In this document: one piece after another, positions 1 to 5,535 of the stretch
Layout: the number at the start of each line of letters is the position of its first letter
Numbering within the stretch: position 1 is the first letter of the stretch
NCBI GenBank assembly: GCA_947624945.1
Contig: CANQMJ010000149.1
Coordinates: 1 to 5,535 of the forward strand
Direction of reading: 5' to 3'
Source: an uncultured Clostridia bacterium
GTDB lineage: Bacteria; Bacillota; Clostridia; Oscillospirales; CAG-272
Length of the DNA: 5,535 bases
Notes under the pieces: model-generated
The model's input: only the letters and a program-made list of their open reading frames with translations
Database searches by the model: none
What the model was told of the DNA's origin: nothing
Made by a program: the position numbers and the translations under genes

Positions 1-1209
1 TCGAATCTCGACACGTTTTTCTCGTCCGCCGATTCTGTGCGCCGCATACTGTGCGAACGCTCGGACGCGTTTGACGTTGCCGTCATCGAGGGCGCGATGG
101 GGTACTACGACGGCACGGGAAGCGATATGGCGCAAAACAGCGCATATGACATCGCAGCCGTCACATGCTCGCCCGCCGTCATCGTCGCCGACGGCAGGGG
201 CGCGTCCGCCTCGATTGCAGCGTCGGTGTGCGGCTTTGCCGACTTCGTCCCCGATTCGCACATCGCGGGCGTTATTATAAACAATGTCTCGCCGTCCGTA
301 TACGAGGCGGTGAAAATCTGCATCGAATCGCGGCTCGGCGACCGCGTCCGTATGCTCGGCTATATCCCGCGCCTCCCCGACGCGGCTGTGTTCGACAGCC
401 GCCATCTCGGTCTTGTGACCGCGAACGAGGTCGCAGACCTGCGCGGCAAAATCGATTTGATCTTGTCGGCGACGAGGGACACGCTCGATATTGACAGAAT
501 CCTGTCGCTCGCACGCGGCGCATGCGCGCTTTCGTATGAGCCGCTCGCGGTGCCGCGCTTTGAGTCGATAAAGGTCGCCATAGCATACGACGACGCGTTT
601 TCATTCTATTATGAAGAAAACCTCGATATCCTCTGCCGTATGGGAGCCGAGATCGCAGCGTTTTCGCCGCTCGCGGACGAGGAAGTGCCGAACGACGCCG
701 ACATGCTCTATTTGGGCGGCGGCTACCCCGAGCTTTACGCGGATCTGCTGTCGCGCAATATGCGCGCGAGGCACTCCGTCGCCGATGCGGTAGGAAGCGG
801 CATTCCGACAGTCGCCGAATGCGGCGGCTTCATATACCTCGGCGGTGCGATAAGGGACGGCGAAAACGTCTATCCGATGTGTGGCGTCCTGCCGCACATT
901 ACCGTCCGCCGCAGTCGCCTTGTGCGGTTCGGATACGTGACGCTCACACCGTCGCGTCCGTGCGTTTTCGGCGATGCTTGCGTATCGCTCCGAGGTCACG
1001 AGTTCCACTACTGCGACAGCGAGGACGCGGAGCACAACGGCTCCGACATGACGGCAGTAAAGCCGTCCGGCATCACATACGCGTGCGCGATCTGCACCGA
1101 TACGATGTACGCGGGATATCCGCACGTTTGGTTCGGCGACAACATCGACGCAGCGGCGAATTTATACAAAAAATGCATTGAATATAGACGCAGACGGGAG
1201 GGCGAATGA
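1..1209 (+). CDS. cbiA: Cobyrinate a,c-diamide synthase CbiA (5' end missing)
   Basis: This enzyme uses ATP and glutamine to amidate the a and c carboxylates of cobyrinate; it is cytosolic. The frame is open from base 1, so the start lies outside the window. Codons before the GTG at 37 (NLDTFF...) already match the family, so that GTG is not the start. Counting from base 1, 402 residues are visible. Against a usual length near 460, about 60 N-terminal residues, including the P-loop, are missing. Visible landmarks are the Walker B-like EGAMGYYDG (30-38), YLGGGYPELYADLL, and a C-terminal class I glutamine amidotransferase domain. That domain carries the nucleophile Cys274 in AECGGFIYLGG, GHEFHY around His333, and a late His375 in GYPHVWFG, probably the catalytic His. 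The gene ends in an ATGA overlap with cbiB. The hydrogenobyrinate-using homologue CobB cannot be excluded from sequence alone; the cbi-type context favours CbiA. Confidence 0.95.
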   Translation, partial: SNLDTFFSSADSVRRILCERSDAFDVAVIEGAMGYYDGTGSDMAQNSAYDIAAVTCSPAVIVADGRGASASIAASVCGFADFVPDSHIAGVIINNVSPSVYEAVKICIESRLGDRVRMLGYIPRLPDAAVFDSRHLGLVTANEVADLRGKIDLILSATRDTLDIDRILSLARGACALSYEPLAVPRFESIKVAIAYDDAFSFYYEENLDILCRMGAEIAAFSPLADEEVPNDADMLYLGGGYPELYADLLSRNMRARHSVADAVGSGIPTVAECGGFIYLGGAIRDGENVYPMCGVLPHITVRRSRLVRFGYVTLTPSRPCVFGDACVSLRGHEFHYCDSEDAEHNGSDMTAVKPSGITYACAICTDTMYAGYPHVWFGDNIDAAANLYKKCIEYRRRREGE

Positions 1210-2198
1210 GCGTTTTTTGCGAAATACTGTTTTTTGACACGTGCGCGCTTCTTGTCGGCTTCGTCCTCGACTTTTTCATCGGCGACCCGCACAGACTGCC
1301 TCATCCCGTGCGCGCGATAGGTGCCATTATTTCATCGCTTGAGCGACGTCTGCGCCTCGGGAACGGCGACTCTGCACGCGAGCGCAGACGCGGCGCGCTG
1401 CTCGCCGTCGCCGTCATGGCAGCCTCGACAGTCACGCCCGCACTCGTCCTCGCCGCCGCGTATATAATATCGCCGTATCTCTACTTCGCCGTCGACTGCG
1501 TGATGTGCTTTCAGCTTCTCGCGGCGCGGCAGCTCGTGCGCGAGAGCGACGCGGTGCGCCGCGCGCTCAACGACGGCGACGTCGAACTCGCGCGGACGCG
1601 CGTTTCAATGATAGTGGGGCGCGACACCGACGTTCTCGACCGCGACGGCATATGCCGCGCCGCCGTCGAGACGGTGGCGGAGAACGCCTCCGACGGCGTT
1701 GCGGCTCCGCTTTTCTGGATGACGCTCTTCGGCGCGCCGGGCGGGTTCTTGTATAAATCGATCAACACGATGGATTCGATGATAGGCTACAAAAACGAGC
1801 GCTACATCGACTTCGGGCGATTCGCGGCGCGCGCCGACGATGCCGTCAACTTCATCCCGTCGCGGCTGTGCGCGGTTTTGATGATACTGTCGTGTCCGAT
1901 ACTCGGCCTTGACATGCATAACGCGTGGCGCATATTCCGCCGCGACAGGCGTAAGCACGACAGCCCCAACTCCGCCGAGACGGAGTCCGCGTGCGCGGGC
2001 GCGCTCGGCGTGCGTCTCGCGGGGGACGCCCGCTACGGCGGCGTATGGCACAAAAAGCCGCACATAGGCGACGACGTGCGTCCCATTGTCCCCGACGACA
2101 TAAAGCGGTGCGGCCGTCTGATGTATGTTTCGTCCGCGCTCGCGCTGATCCTCACGCTCGCGCTCCGCGCGGCGCTCTTACTGATAATATGCTTATAG
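1206..2198 (+). CDS. cbiB: Adenosylcobinamide-phosphate synthase CbiB (membrane protein)
   Basis: This integral membrane enzyme attaches aminopropanol phosphate (made by CobD, next gene) to the f carboxylate of adenosylcobyric acid. The 330-residue length is normal for the family. An N-terminal hydrophobic segment (about 5-25) runs into the signature GDPHRLPHPVR (26-36). Further hydrophobic stretches lie at about 64-88, 90-107 and 217-235, with a last helix at 306-330. Conserved family blocks are IVGRDTD (136-142), ETVAENASDGVAAPLFW (155-171), NTMDSMIGYKNERY (187-200), and RRKHDSPNSAETESACAGALG (248-268). The ATG sits in an ATGA overlap with the cbiA stop. A GGAGG ends only 4 bases before it, a short spacing that fits translational coupling. 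The stop lies inside the start region of cobD. No missing key motif is seen. The name cobD is used for this family in aerobic-pathway organisms. Confidence 0.96.
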   Translation: MSVFCEILFFDTCALLVGFVLDFFIGDPHRLPHPVRAIGAIISSLERRLRLGNGDSARERRRGALLAVAVMAASTVTPALVLAAAYIISPYLYFAVDCVMCFQLLAARQLVRESDAVRRALNDGDVELARTRVSMIVGRDTDVLDRDGICRAAVETVAENASDGVAAPLFWMTLFGAPGGFLYKSINTMDSMIGYKNERYIDFGRFAARADDAVNFIPSRLCAVLMILSCPILGLDMHNAWRIFRRDRRKHDSPNSAETESACAGALGVRLAGDARYGGVWHKKPHIGDDVRPIVPDDIKRCGRLMYVSSALALILTLALRAALLLIICL

Positions 2199-3280
2199 AC
2201 AAAATTTCGCCGCACGGCGGCGACATATATAAAAACTGCGCCGTCGGCGCGGGACTCGATTTTTCCGCAAACGTGAACGCGTTCGGCGCGCCGCCCGCCG
2301 TCATAGATGCGGTGCGCGGTCTCGGCGCGGAAGAGATATCGCGTTACCCCGACCCGTACTGTACGCGTCTGCGGCGTGCGCTGTCGGAGTGGTACGGCGG
2401 AAATGTCGACCCCGACAATATCCTCTGCGGCAACGGGGCGTCAGATCTGATCTACGCGTTCGCGTTCGCGCTCGCCAAAGAGGCGGCGGGGGCGCGTCCC
2501 GCGCCAGCGCTCATAGTCTCGCCCGCGTTCTGCGAGTACGAGTCGGCGCTTTGCGCCGCCGGAGTACCTGTCGAATACTGCGACATGCGCGAGCGCGACG
2601 GATTTTCGCTGACGCGGGACATACTCAAATTTGACCTTGAGCGTTACTCCGCCGTTTTCGTCTGCTCGCCGAACAATCCGACGGGACTGACAGTTGACGC
2701 CGACCTCACAGTCGAGCTCGCGGCGCGCTGCCGCCGGCTTTTTTTCGACGTATGCTTTCTGTCGCTGTCGGACTGCACAGACGAGTACGATATTCCGTCG
2801 CTTATACGCCGTCACCGCTCGCTCGCCGTGCTCGACACGTTCACGAAGTCGCACGGCATGGCGGGGCTGCGTCTCGGCTGGTGCATTTCGTCGGACGCGG
2901 AGCTTTTGTCCGCGATGTCGGAGATGTCGCCGTGCTGGAACGTGTCGGCAGCAGCGCAGGCTGCCGGCATCGCGGCGGCGGGCGAACGAGAATGGCTGGC
3001 GCGGACGCGCACCGTTTTGTGCCGCGAGCGCGAATATATGCGCCGCAGACTCGAAAGTTTCGGCGTGTACGTCTATCCCGGGCGCGCCAACTATCTGCTT
3101 ATGCGCTCGGACGCGCCGCTTTACGGTGCGCTTCTCGAAAAGTATCACATTCTCGTCCGCAGCTGCATCTCGTACCGCGGACTTGACGGGCACTATATCC
3201 GCGCGGCGGTGAAGGAGCGCGAACAAAACGAGCGTCTTATCGCCGCAATAGAGGAGATCATAAAGGAGGCGGCAGTATGA
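2189..3280 (+). CDS. cobD: L-threonine-O-3-phosphate decarboxylase CobD (PLP, fold type I)
   Basis: This PLP enzyme of the histidinol-phosphate aminotransferase-like superfamily decarboxylates L-threonine phosphate to (R)-1-amino-2-propanol phosphate, the substrate of CbiB. The chosen ATG gives 363 residues, normal for the family, and places HGGDIY (9-14) and LDFSANVNAFG (23-33) at the expected N-terminus. The frame stays open upstream to a GTG at 1991, but that extension is arginine-rich and lies inside cbiB. Visible motifs are GNGASDLIY (81-89, phosphate binding), NNPTG (162-166), Asp187 (cofactor ring nitrogen), TKSHGMAGLRLGW with Schiff-base Lys220 and Arg228, and YIRAAVKEREQNERL with Arg338 for the substrate carboxylate. 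The start overlaps cbiB by 10 bases and has no evident Shine-Dalgarno, so translation probably depends on ribosomes finishing cbiB. The usual DEAF motif reads DVCF (187-190). There is no C-terminal metal-binding extension. A plain HisC is less likely given the N-terminus and the neighbours. Confidence 0.93.
   Translation: MLIDKISPHGGDIYKNCAVGAGLDFSANVNAFGAPPAVIDAVRGLGAEEISRYPDPYCTRLRRALSEWYGGNVDPDNILCGNGASDLIYAFAFALAKEAAGARPAPALIVSPAFCEYESALCAAGVPVEYCDMRERDGFSLTRDILKFDLERYSAVFVCSPNNPTGLTVDADLTVELAARCRRLFFDVCFLSLSDCTDEYDIPSLIRRHRSLAVLDTFTKSHGMAGLRLGWCISSDAELLSAMSEMSPCWNVSAAAQAAGIAAAGEREWLARTRTVLCREREYMRRRLESFGVYVYPGRANYLLMRSDAPLYGALLEKYHILVRSCISYRGLDGHYIRAAVKEREQNERLIAAIEEIIKEAAV
3262..3269 (+). 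promoter_or_regulatory. Ribosome binding site of cbiP
   Basis: AAAGGAGG lies inside the last codons of cobD, 7 bases before the cbiP ATG. It is the best Shine-Dalgarno match in the window and fixes the cbiP start at the ATGA overlap. Its strength contrasts with the cobD start, which has none. Confidence 0.85.
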
Positions 3281-4734
3281 AAGCGAAGCCTATAATGGTA
3301 CAGGGCACGATGTCGGGCGTCGGCAAGAGCCTTCTTGCGGCGGCGTTGTGCCGCATACTTCACGAGGACGGGTACTCGGTCGCGCCGTTCAAGTCGCAGA
3401 ACATGTCCAATAACTCGTACATCACGTCCGAGGGGCTCGAGATGGGACGCGCGCAGGTGACGCAGGCGCAGGCGGCGTGCGTTACGCCGTCCGTTTTGAT
3501 GAATCCGATACTGTTAAAACCGACGACGGACGTCGGCTCGCAGGTCATAGTCCGCGGCGTCTCGCGCGGCAACATGAGTGCGCGCGACTATTTCAGATAC
3601 AAAAAGTCGCTTATCCCCGACATTACTGACGCATACGATACGCTCGCCGACCGTCACGACGTCATCGTCATCGAGGGCGCGGGCAGTCCCGCCGAGATAA
3701 ATCTCAAATCCGACGACATCGTGAACATGGGACTTGCAAAGATGGTGCACTCTCCCGTGCTGCTCGTCGGCGACATCGACCGCGGCGGCGTTTTCGCCCA
3801 GCTATACGGCACGGTGTCGCTGCTCGAACGTGACGAGCGCGCACTCGTCAAGGCGACGGTAATCAACAAGTTTCGCGGCGACGTCTCGATACTCGCGCCG
3901 GGTCTTTCGCAGCTTTACGACCTCGTCGGCGTCCCGTGCGCGGGCGTCGTGCCGTACACGTACGCCGACATCGACGACGAGGACTCTGTCTCCGACCGTC
4001 TCGTGTCGGGCGGACGGCGCGATATCGACATCGCCGTGCTCCGTCTGCCGCGCATATCGAATTACACGGACTTTTCGCCGTTTTCGCGCTACGCGTTCGT
4101 CTCGCTGCGGTACGTGAAAAAGCCGTCCGAGCTCGGCGACCCCGACCTCATCATCATTCCCGGCACAAAGAGCACTATCTCTGACATGATGTGGCTGCGC
4201 ACGTCGGGACTTGAATCGTCGGTACTGAAGCTGCACTCGCGCGGCACGCCCGTGTTCGGCGTCTGCGGCGGATATCAGATGATGTGCTCCCGCATCTCGG
4301 ACCCGGAGTGCGCCGAGGGCGGCGGCGACATCGCCGGAATGGGACTTCTGCCGGGTGTGACGGTGTTTTGCGAAGAAAAGACGCGTCGTCAGACGGAGGG
4401 CATAATACCGTCTGTGGGCGGCATATTCTCGCCGCTTTCCGGGCTGTCGTACCGCGGATATGAGATACACATGGGTCACACCGACGGCGCGGACGCGGCG
4501 GTCGTTTACCGCGACGGCGCATACGGCACATACGTCCACGGCATATTCGACGAAAGCGATGTCGCGGACGCGGTCGTGTCGGCGCTTTGCGGGAAAAAAG
4601 GCGTCGCGTTCGACGCGGGCGCGGGATTTGACACCGACGCATACCGCGAGCAGCAGTTCGACCGCCTCGCAAAAGAGGTGAGGGCGGCGCTCGACATGGA
4701 GCTCATATACTGCATAATCGAGGAGGGCGCGTAA
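3277..4734 (+). CDS. cbiP: Cobyric acid synthase CbiP (CobQ family)
   Basis: This enzyme performs four ATP- and glutamine-dependent amidations (b, d, e, g side chains) converting adenosylcobyrinate a,c-diamide to adenosylcobyric acid. It has 485 residues, close to the family's roughly 500. The N-terminal dethiobiotin-synthetase-like ATPase domain carries P-loop GTMSGVGKS (10-18), then KSQNMSNNSYIT, IEGAGSPAEINL (132-143) and GDIDRGGVF (165-173). The C-terminal class I glutamine amidotransferase domain carries Cys330 in VFGVCGGYQMM and His421 in YGTYVHGIFD. The C-terminal FDRLAKEVRAALDM is also typical. CbiA in the same operon is its paralogue, but SQNMSNNS and YVHGIFDES identify this copy as CbiP/CobQ. 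The start overlaps cobD by ATGA and follows a strong GGAGG; the stop is one base before cobA. Nothing is truncated or broken. Confidence 0.97.
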   Translation: MKAKPIMVQGTMSGVGKSLLAAALCRILHEDGYSVAPFKSQNMSNNSYITSEGLEMGRAQVTQAQAACVTPSVLMNPILLKPTTDVGSQVIVRGVSRGNMSARDYFRYKKSLIPDITDAYDTLADRHDVIVIEGAGSPAEINLKSDDIVNMGLAKMVHSPVLLVGDIDRGGVFAQLYGTVSLLERDERALVKATVINKFRGDVSILAPGLSQLYDLVGVPCAGVVPYTYADIDDEDSVSDRLVSGGRRDIDIAVLRLPRISNYTDFSPFSRYAFVSLRYVKKPSELGDPDLIIIPGTKSTISDMMWLRTSGLESSVLKLHSRGTPVFGVCGGYQMMCSRISDPECAEGGGDIAGMGLLPGVTVFCEEKTRRQTEGIIPSVGGIFSPLSGLSYRGYEIHMGHTDGADAAVVYRDGAYGTYVHGIFDESDVADAVVSALCGKKGVAFDAGAGFDTDAYREQQFDRLAKEVRAALDMELIYCIIEEGA

Positions 4735-4735
4735 G

Positions 4736-5242
4736 ATGGTACACGTATACTGCGGCGACGGAAAGGGAAAGACGACAGCGTCATGCGGACTGTGCGTGCG
4801 CGCGGTCGGACGCGGGCGGCTAGTTTTGTTCGCGCAGTTTTTCAAGGACGGCACGTCGGGCGAGATAGCGTCGCTTCGACGTCTCGGCGTCGACGTGGCG
4901 GTGCAGTCGCCGCACCTCGGCATGTATAAGACGCTCTCCGACGCGGACAAAGATGTCGCGCGCGAAGCGTGCGAGAGGCTGTTTTCGTATGTGTGCGATG
5001 TCGCCGACAAATATGACTTAATCGTGCTCGACGAGCTCGCCGCCGTATGCAGATACGGCGTCATCGAGCCCGAGCGCGCGGCGCGCTTTCTTCGCGCGCA
5101 CAGGGACTTGCGCGAGGTCGTCGTTACAGGGCGGTCGCCGTCGCAGGAGCTGCTCGACGTTGCCGACTACATCACCGAGATGAAAAAAGCGCGACATCCG
5201 TTTGATGTCGGCGTCCCCGCCCGCGAGGGGGTGGAGTATTAG
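4736..5242 (+). CDS. cobA: Cob(I)yrinic acid a,c-diamide adenosyltransferase (CobA/BtuR/CobO family)
   Basis: This cytosolic enzyme transfers the 5'-deoxyadenosyl group of ATP to reduced Co(I) corrinoids, both in de novo synthesis and in salvage. It has 168 residues, typical for the shorter members that lack the N-terminal extension of the Salmonella protein. The P-loop GDGKGKTT (7-14) is almost at the N-terminus. It is followed by FKDGTSGEI, a Walker B-like LIVLDEL (95-101), VVVTGR (128-133), and the family-typical ending ITEMKKARHPFDVGVPAREGVEY (146-168). The ATG is one base after the cbiP stop, with AGGAGGG 8 bases upstream, so it is co-translated with cbiP. It is the last gene before the terminator. 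The unrelated PduO and EutT adenosyltransferase families lack this P-loop arrangement. Confidence 0.95.
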   Translation: MVHVYCGDGKGKTTASCGLCVRAVGRGRLVLFAQFFKDGTSGEIASLRRLGVDVAVQSPHLGMYKTLSDADKDVAREACERLFSYVCDVADKYDLIVLDELAAVCRYGVIEPERAARFLRAHRDLREVVVTGRSPSQELLDVADYITEMKKARHPFDVGVPAREGVEY

Positions 5243-5259
5243 CGCGGGGCTGATGTGAC

Positions 5260-5307
5260 GCAAAACACCGCGTGTCCGCATAAAGTGGGCACGCGGTGGT
5301 GTTTTGC
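5260..5307 (+). terminator. Rho-independent terminator of the cob operon, possibly bidirectional
   Basis: The stem pairs CACCGCGTGTCC (5266-5277) with GGGCACGCGGTG (5287-5298), 12 bp with one G-U, around a 9-base loop GCATAAAGT. AAAA precedes the stem and GTGTTTTGC follows it, giving a short U-run on the transcript. The flanks GCAAAACACC and GGTGTTTTGC can also pair with each other, lengthening the hairpin to about 18 bp with a 3-base bulge. Because AAAA lies on the left arm, the opposite strand also reads as a stem followed by TTTT, so termination could work both ways. It begins 17 bases after the cobA stop. Confidence 0.85.
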
Positions 5308-5455
5308 ATCAATTCGCCGGTCAAGTAAAGGCAACGAGCCGGAGGCTTCACGGTTTCACCTACACGCACCGTGCTCGTGCGCTGACGGCGCGTCCATCGT
5401 CGGACGCAGACACGACGTGTAGACGGCGCAGTCGACCTGTCGCGAGGGAGCTGTT
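5308..5455 (+). other. Non-coding leader-like region with small hairpins before the partial gene
   Basis: No convincing gene is seen on either strand here. It may be the promoter and 5' leader of the gene at 5456, but I see no clear -35/-10 pair. Short stems are visible: GAGCC/GGCTT (5336-5340 with 5344-5348, one G-U), CGCAC/GTGCG (5365-5369 with 5377-5381), and GCGTCC/GGACGC (5390-5395 with 5402-5407). CACGG (5349-5353) can instead pair with CCGTG (5369-5373), which would compete with the second stem. GACGGCGC occurs twice (5384-5391, 5422-5429). I recognise no known riboswitch class. Small stems are frequent by chance in DNA this rich in CG. Confidence 0.35.
5444..5450 (+). promoter_or_regulatory. 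Ribosome binding site of the partial gene at the right edge
   Basis: GAGGGAG lies 5 bases before the ATG at 5456. It is the main support for calling a gene start there, since the frame has a stop at 5420-5422 and no other start codon between that stop and this ATG. Confidence 0.55.
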
Positions 5456-5535
5456 ATGCCGAGATGTAAACGCGGTCTGCGCCCCGATGAATTTCTTGCC
5501 GCCGACTGGATAACAACGACGAACACACGGGAGCC
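5456..5535 (+). CDS. Start of an unrecognised protein gene, cut by the window edge
   Basis: I do not recognise this protein. An ATG with a well-placed GAGGGAG opens a frame that is uninterrupted for 26 codons to the window end. The product begins MPRCKRGLRPDEFLAADW and is followed by a threonine/asparagine-rich stretch. The first residues are basic (three Arg, one Lys within 9), without the hydrophobic stretch of a signal peptide or membrane anchor. An in-frame stop at 5420-5422 limits it on the left. It sits beyond the cob terminator, so it is probably a separate transcription unit and need not relate to cobalamin. A 69-codon frame on the same strand from 5304 to 5513 overlaps it in another phase, but starts inside the terminator and looks like chance. 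Confidence 0.5.
   Translation, partial: MPRCKRGLRPDEFLAADWITTTNTRE

Noticed and set aside
37..39. GTG at 37 as the start of cbiA
   Set aside because: The frame is open from base 1, the preceding residues fit the family, and the obligatory N-terminal P-loop would be missing. The gene is cut by the window edge rather than short.
1991..2188. Upstream extension of the cobD frame to a GTG at 1991
   Set aside because: The extension is arginine-rich and out of phase with cbiB, which encodes a well-conserved C-terminal part here. Starting at 2189 gives the normal CobD length and N-terminal motif.
2441..3226. A 261-codon minus-strand frame opposite cobD
   Set aside because: It is antisense to conserved PLP-enzyme motifs, with basic low-complexity composition and no recognisable motif.
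3802..5064. A 420-codon open frame on the minus strand across the ends of cbiP and cobA
   Set aside because: It lies antisense to two genes with intact family motifs. Its translation is Arg/His/Ala/Val-rich with no recognisable domain. Long antisense frames are expected in DNA with this GC-biased codon use.
5172..5369. A 65-codon minus-strand frame crossing the terminator and the end of cobA
   Set aside because: It reads through the terminator hairpin and is antisense to the conserved CobA C-terminus; no family resemblance is seen.
5308..5455. Cobalamin riboswitch after the operon, on either strand
   Set aside because: The stretch AGTCGACCTGTCG (from 5430) faintly resembles a B12 box, and the reverse strand has GGTGAAACCG. 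However, the conserved CCCGCCACTG core is absent on both strands, so neither is convincing.
5304..5513. A 69-codon + strand frame starting inside the terminator
   Set aside because: It begins in the terminator's right arm, has no ribosome site, is Arg/Ala/Thr-rich, and overlaps the better-supported start at 5456 in a different phase.
1..5535. CRISPR arrays, tRNA/rRNA genes, insertion sequences or phage genes
   Set aside because: I looked for regularly spaced repeats, tRNA-like ends, transposase motifs and flanking inverted repeats and saw none. Nearly all of the window is accounted for by the cob genes.

Overview
This GC-rich window (roughly 60% G+C or slightly more, by eye) is the later part of a cobalamin (vitamin B12) biosynthesis operon, all on the + strand. 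It holds five tightly packed genes in the order cbiA (5' end cut off by the window edge), cbiB, cobD, cbiP, cobA. After them come a strong intrinsic terminator, about 150 bases of non-coding leader-like DNA, and the first codons of an unrecognised gene that runs off the right edge.

Layout: cbiA fills 1-1209 and overlaps cbiB by an ATGA junction. cbiB (1206-2198) overlaps cobD by 10 bases. cobD (2189-3280) overlaps cbiP by a second ATGA junction. cbiP (3277-4734) is followed after one base by cobA (4736-5242). There is no room for internal promoters, so the genes are almost certainly one transcript with coupled translation. A perfect 12-bp hairpin followed by a short U-run (5266-5307) ends the unit. 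The DNA from 5308 to 5455 has no convincing gene but contains several small hairpins. It precedes a short open frame at 5456 with a good Shine-Dalgarno sequence.

How the genes work together: CbiA amidates the a and c side chains of cobyrinate. CobA (BtuR family) adenosylates the cobalt. CbiP amidates side chains b, d, e and g to give adenosylcobyric acid. CobD decarboxylates L-threonine phosphate to (R)-1-amino-2-propanol phosphate. The membrane protein CbiB joins that amine to the f side chain. Together they form an uninterrupted module from cobyrinate to adenosylcobinamide phosphate. Nucleotide-loop assembly genes (cobU/cobS/cobT) and corrin-ring genes are not in the window, and neither is a recognisable cobalamin riboswitch. 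A riboswitch, if present, would be expected upstream of the operon's first gene.

Organism: the sequence suggests a GC-rich bacterium. Canonical GGAGG ribosome-binding sites, threonine-phosphate decarboxylase beside cbiB, and unusually frequent ATA isoleucine codons in a GC-rich genome make an uncultured GC-rich Clostridia-type Firmicute a reasonable guess, but this is inference only. The window is mainly an ordinary biosynthetic operon. I found no convincing undescribed system. The least explained part is the structured leader and partial gene at the right end.
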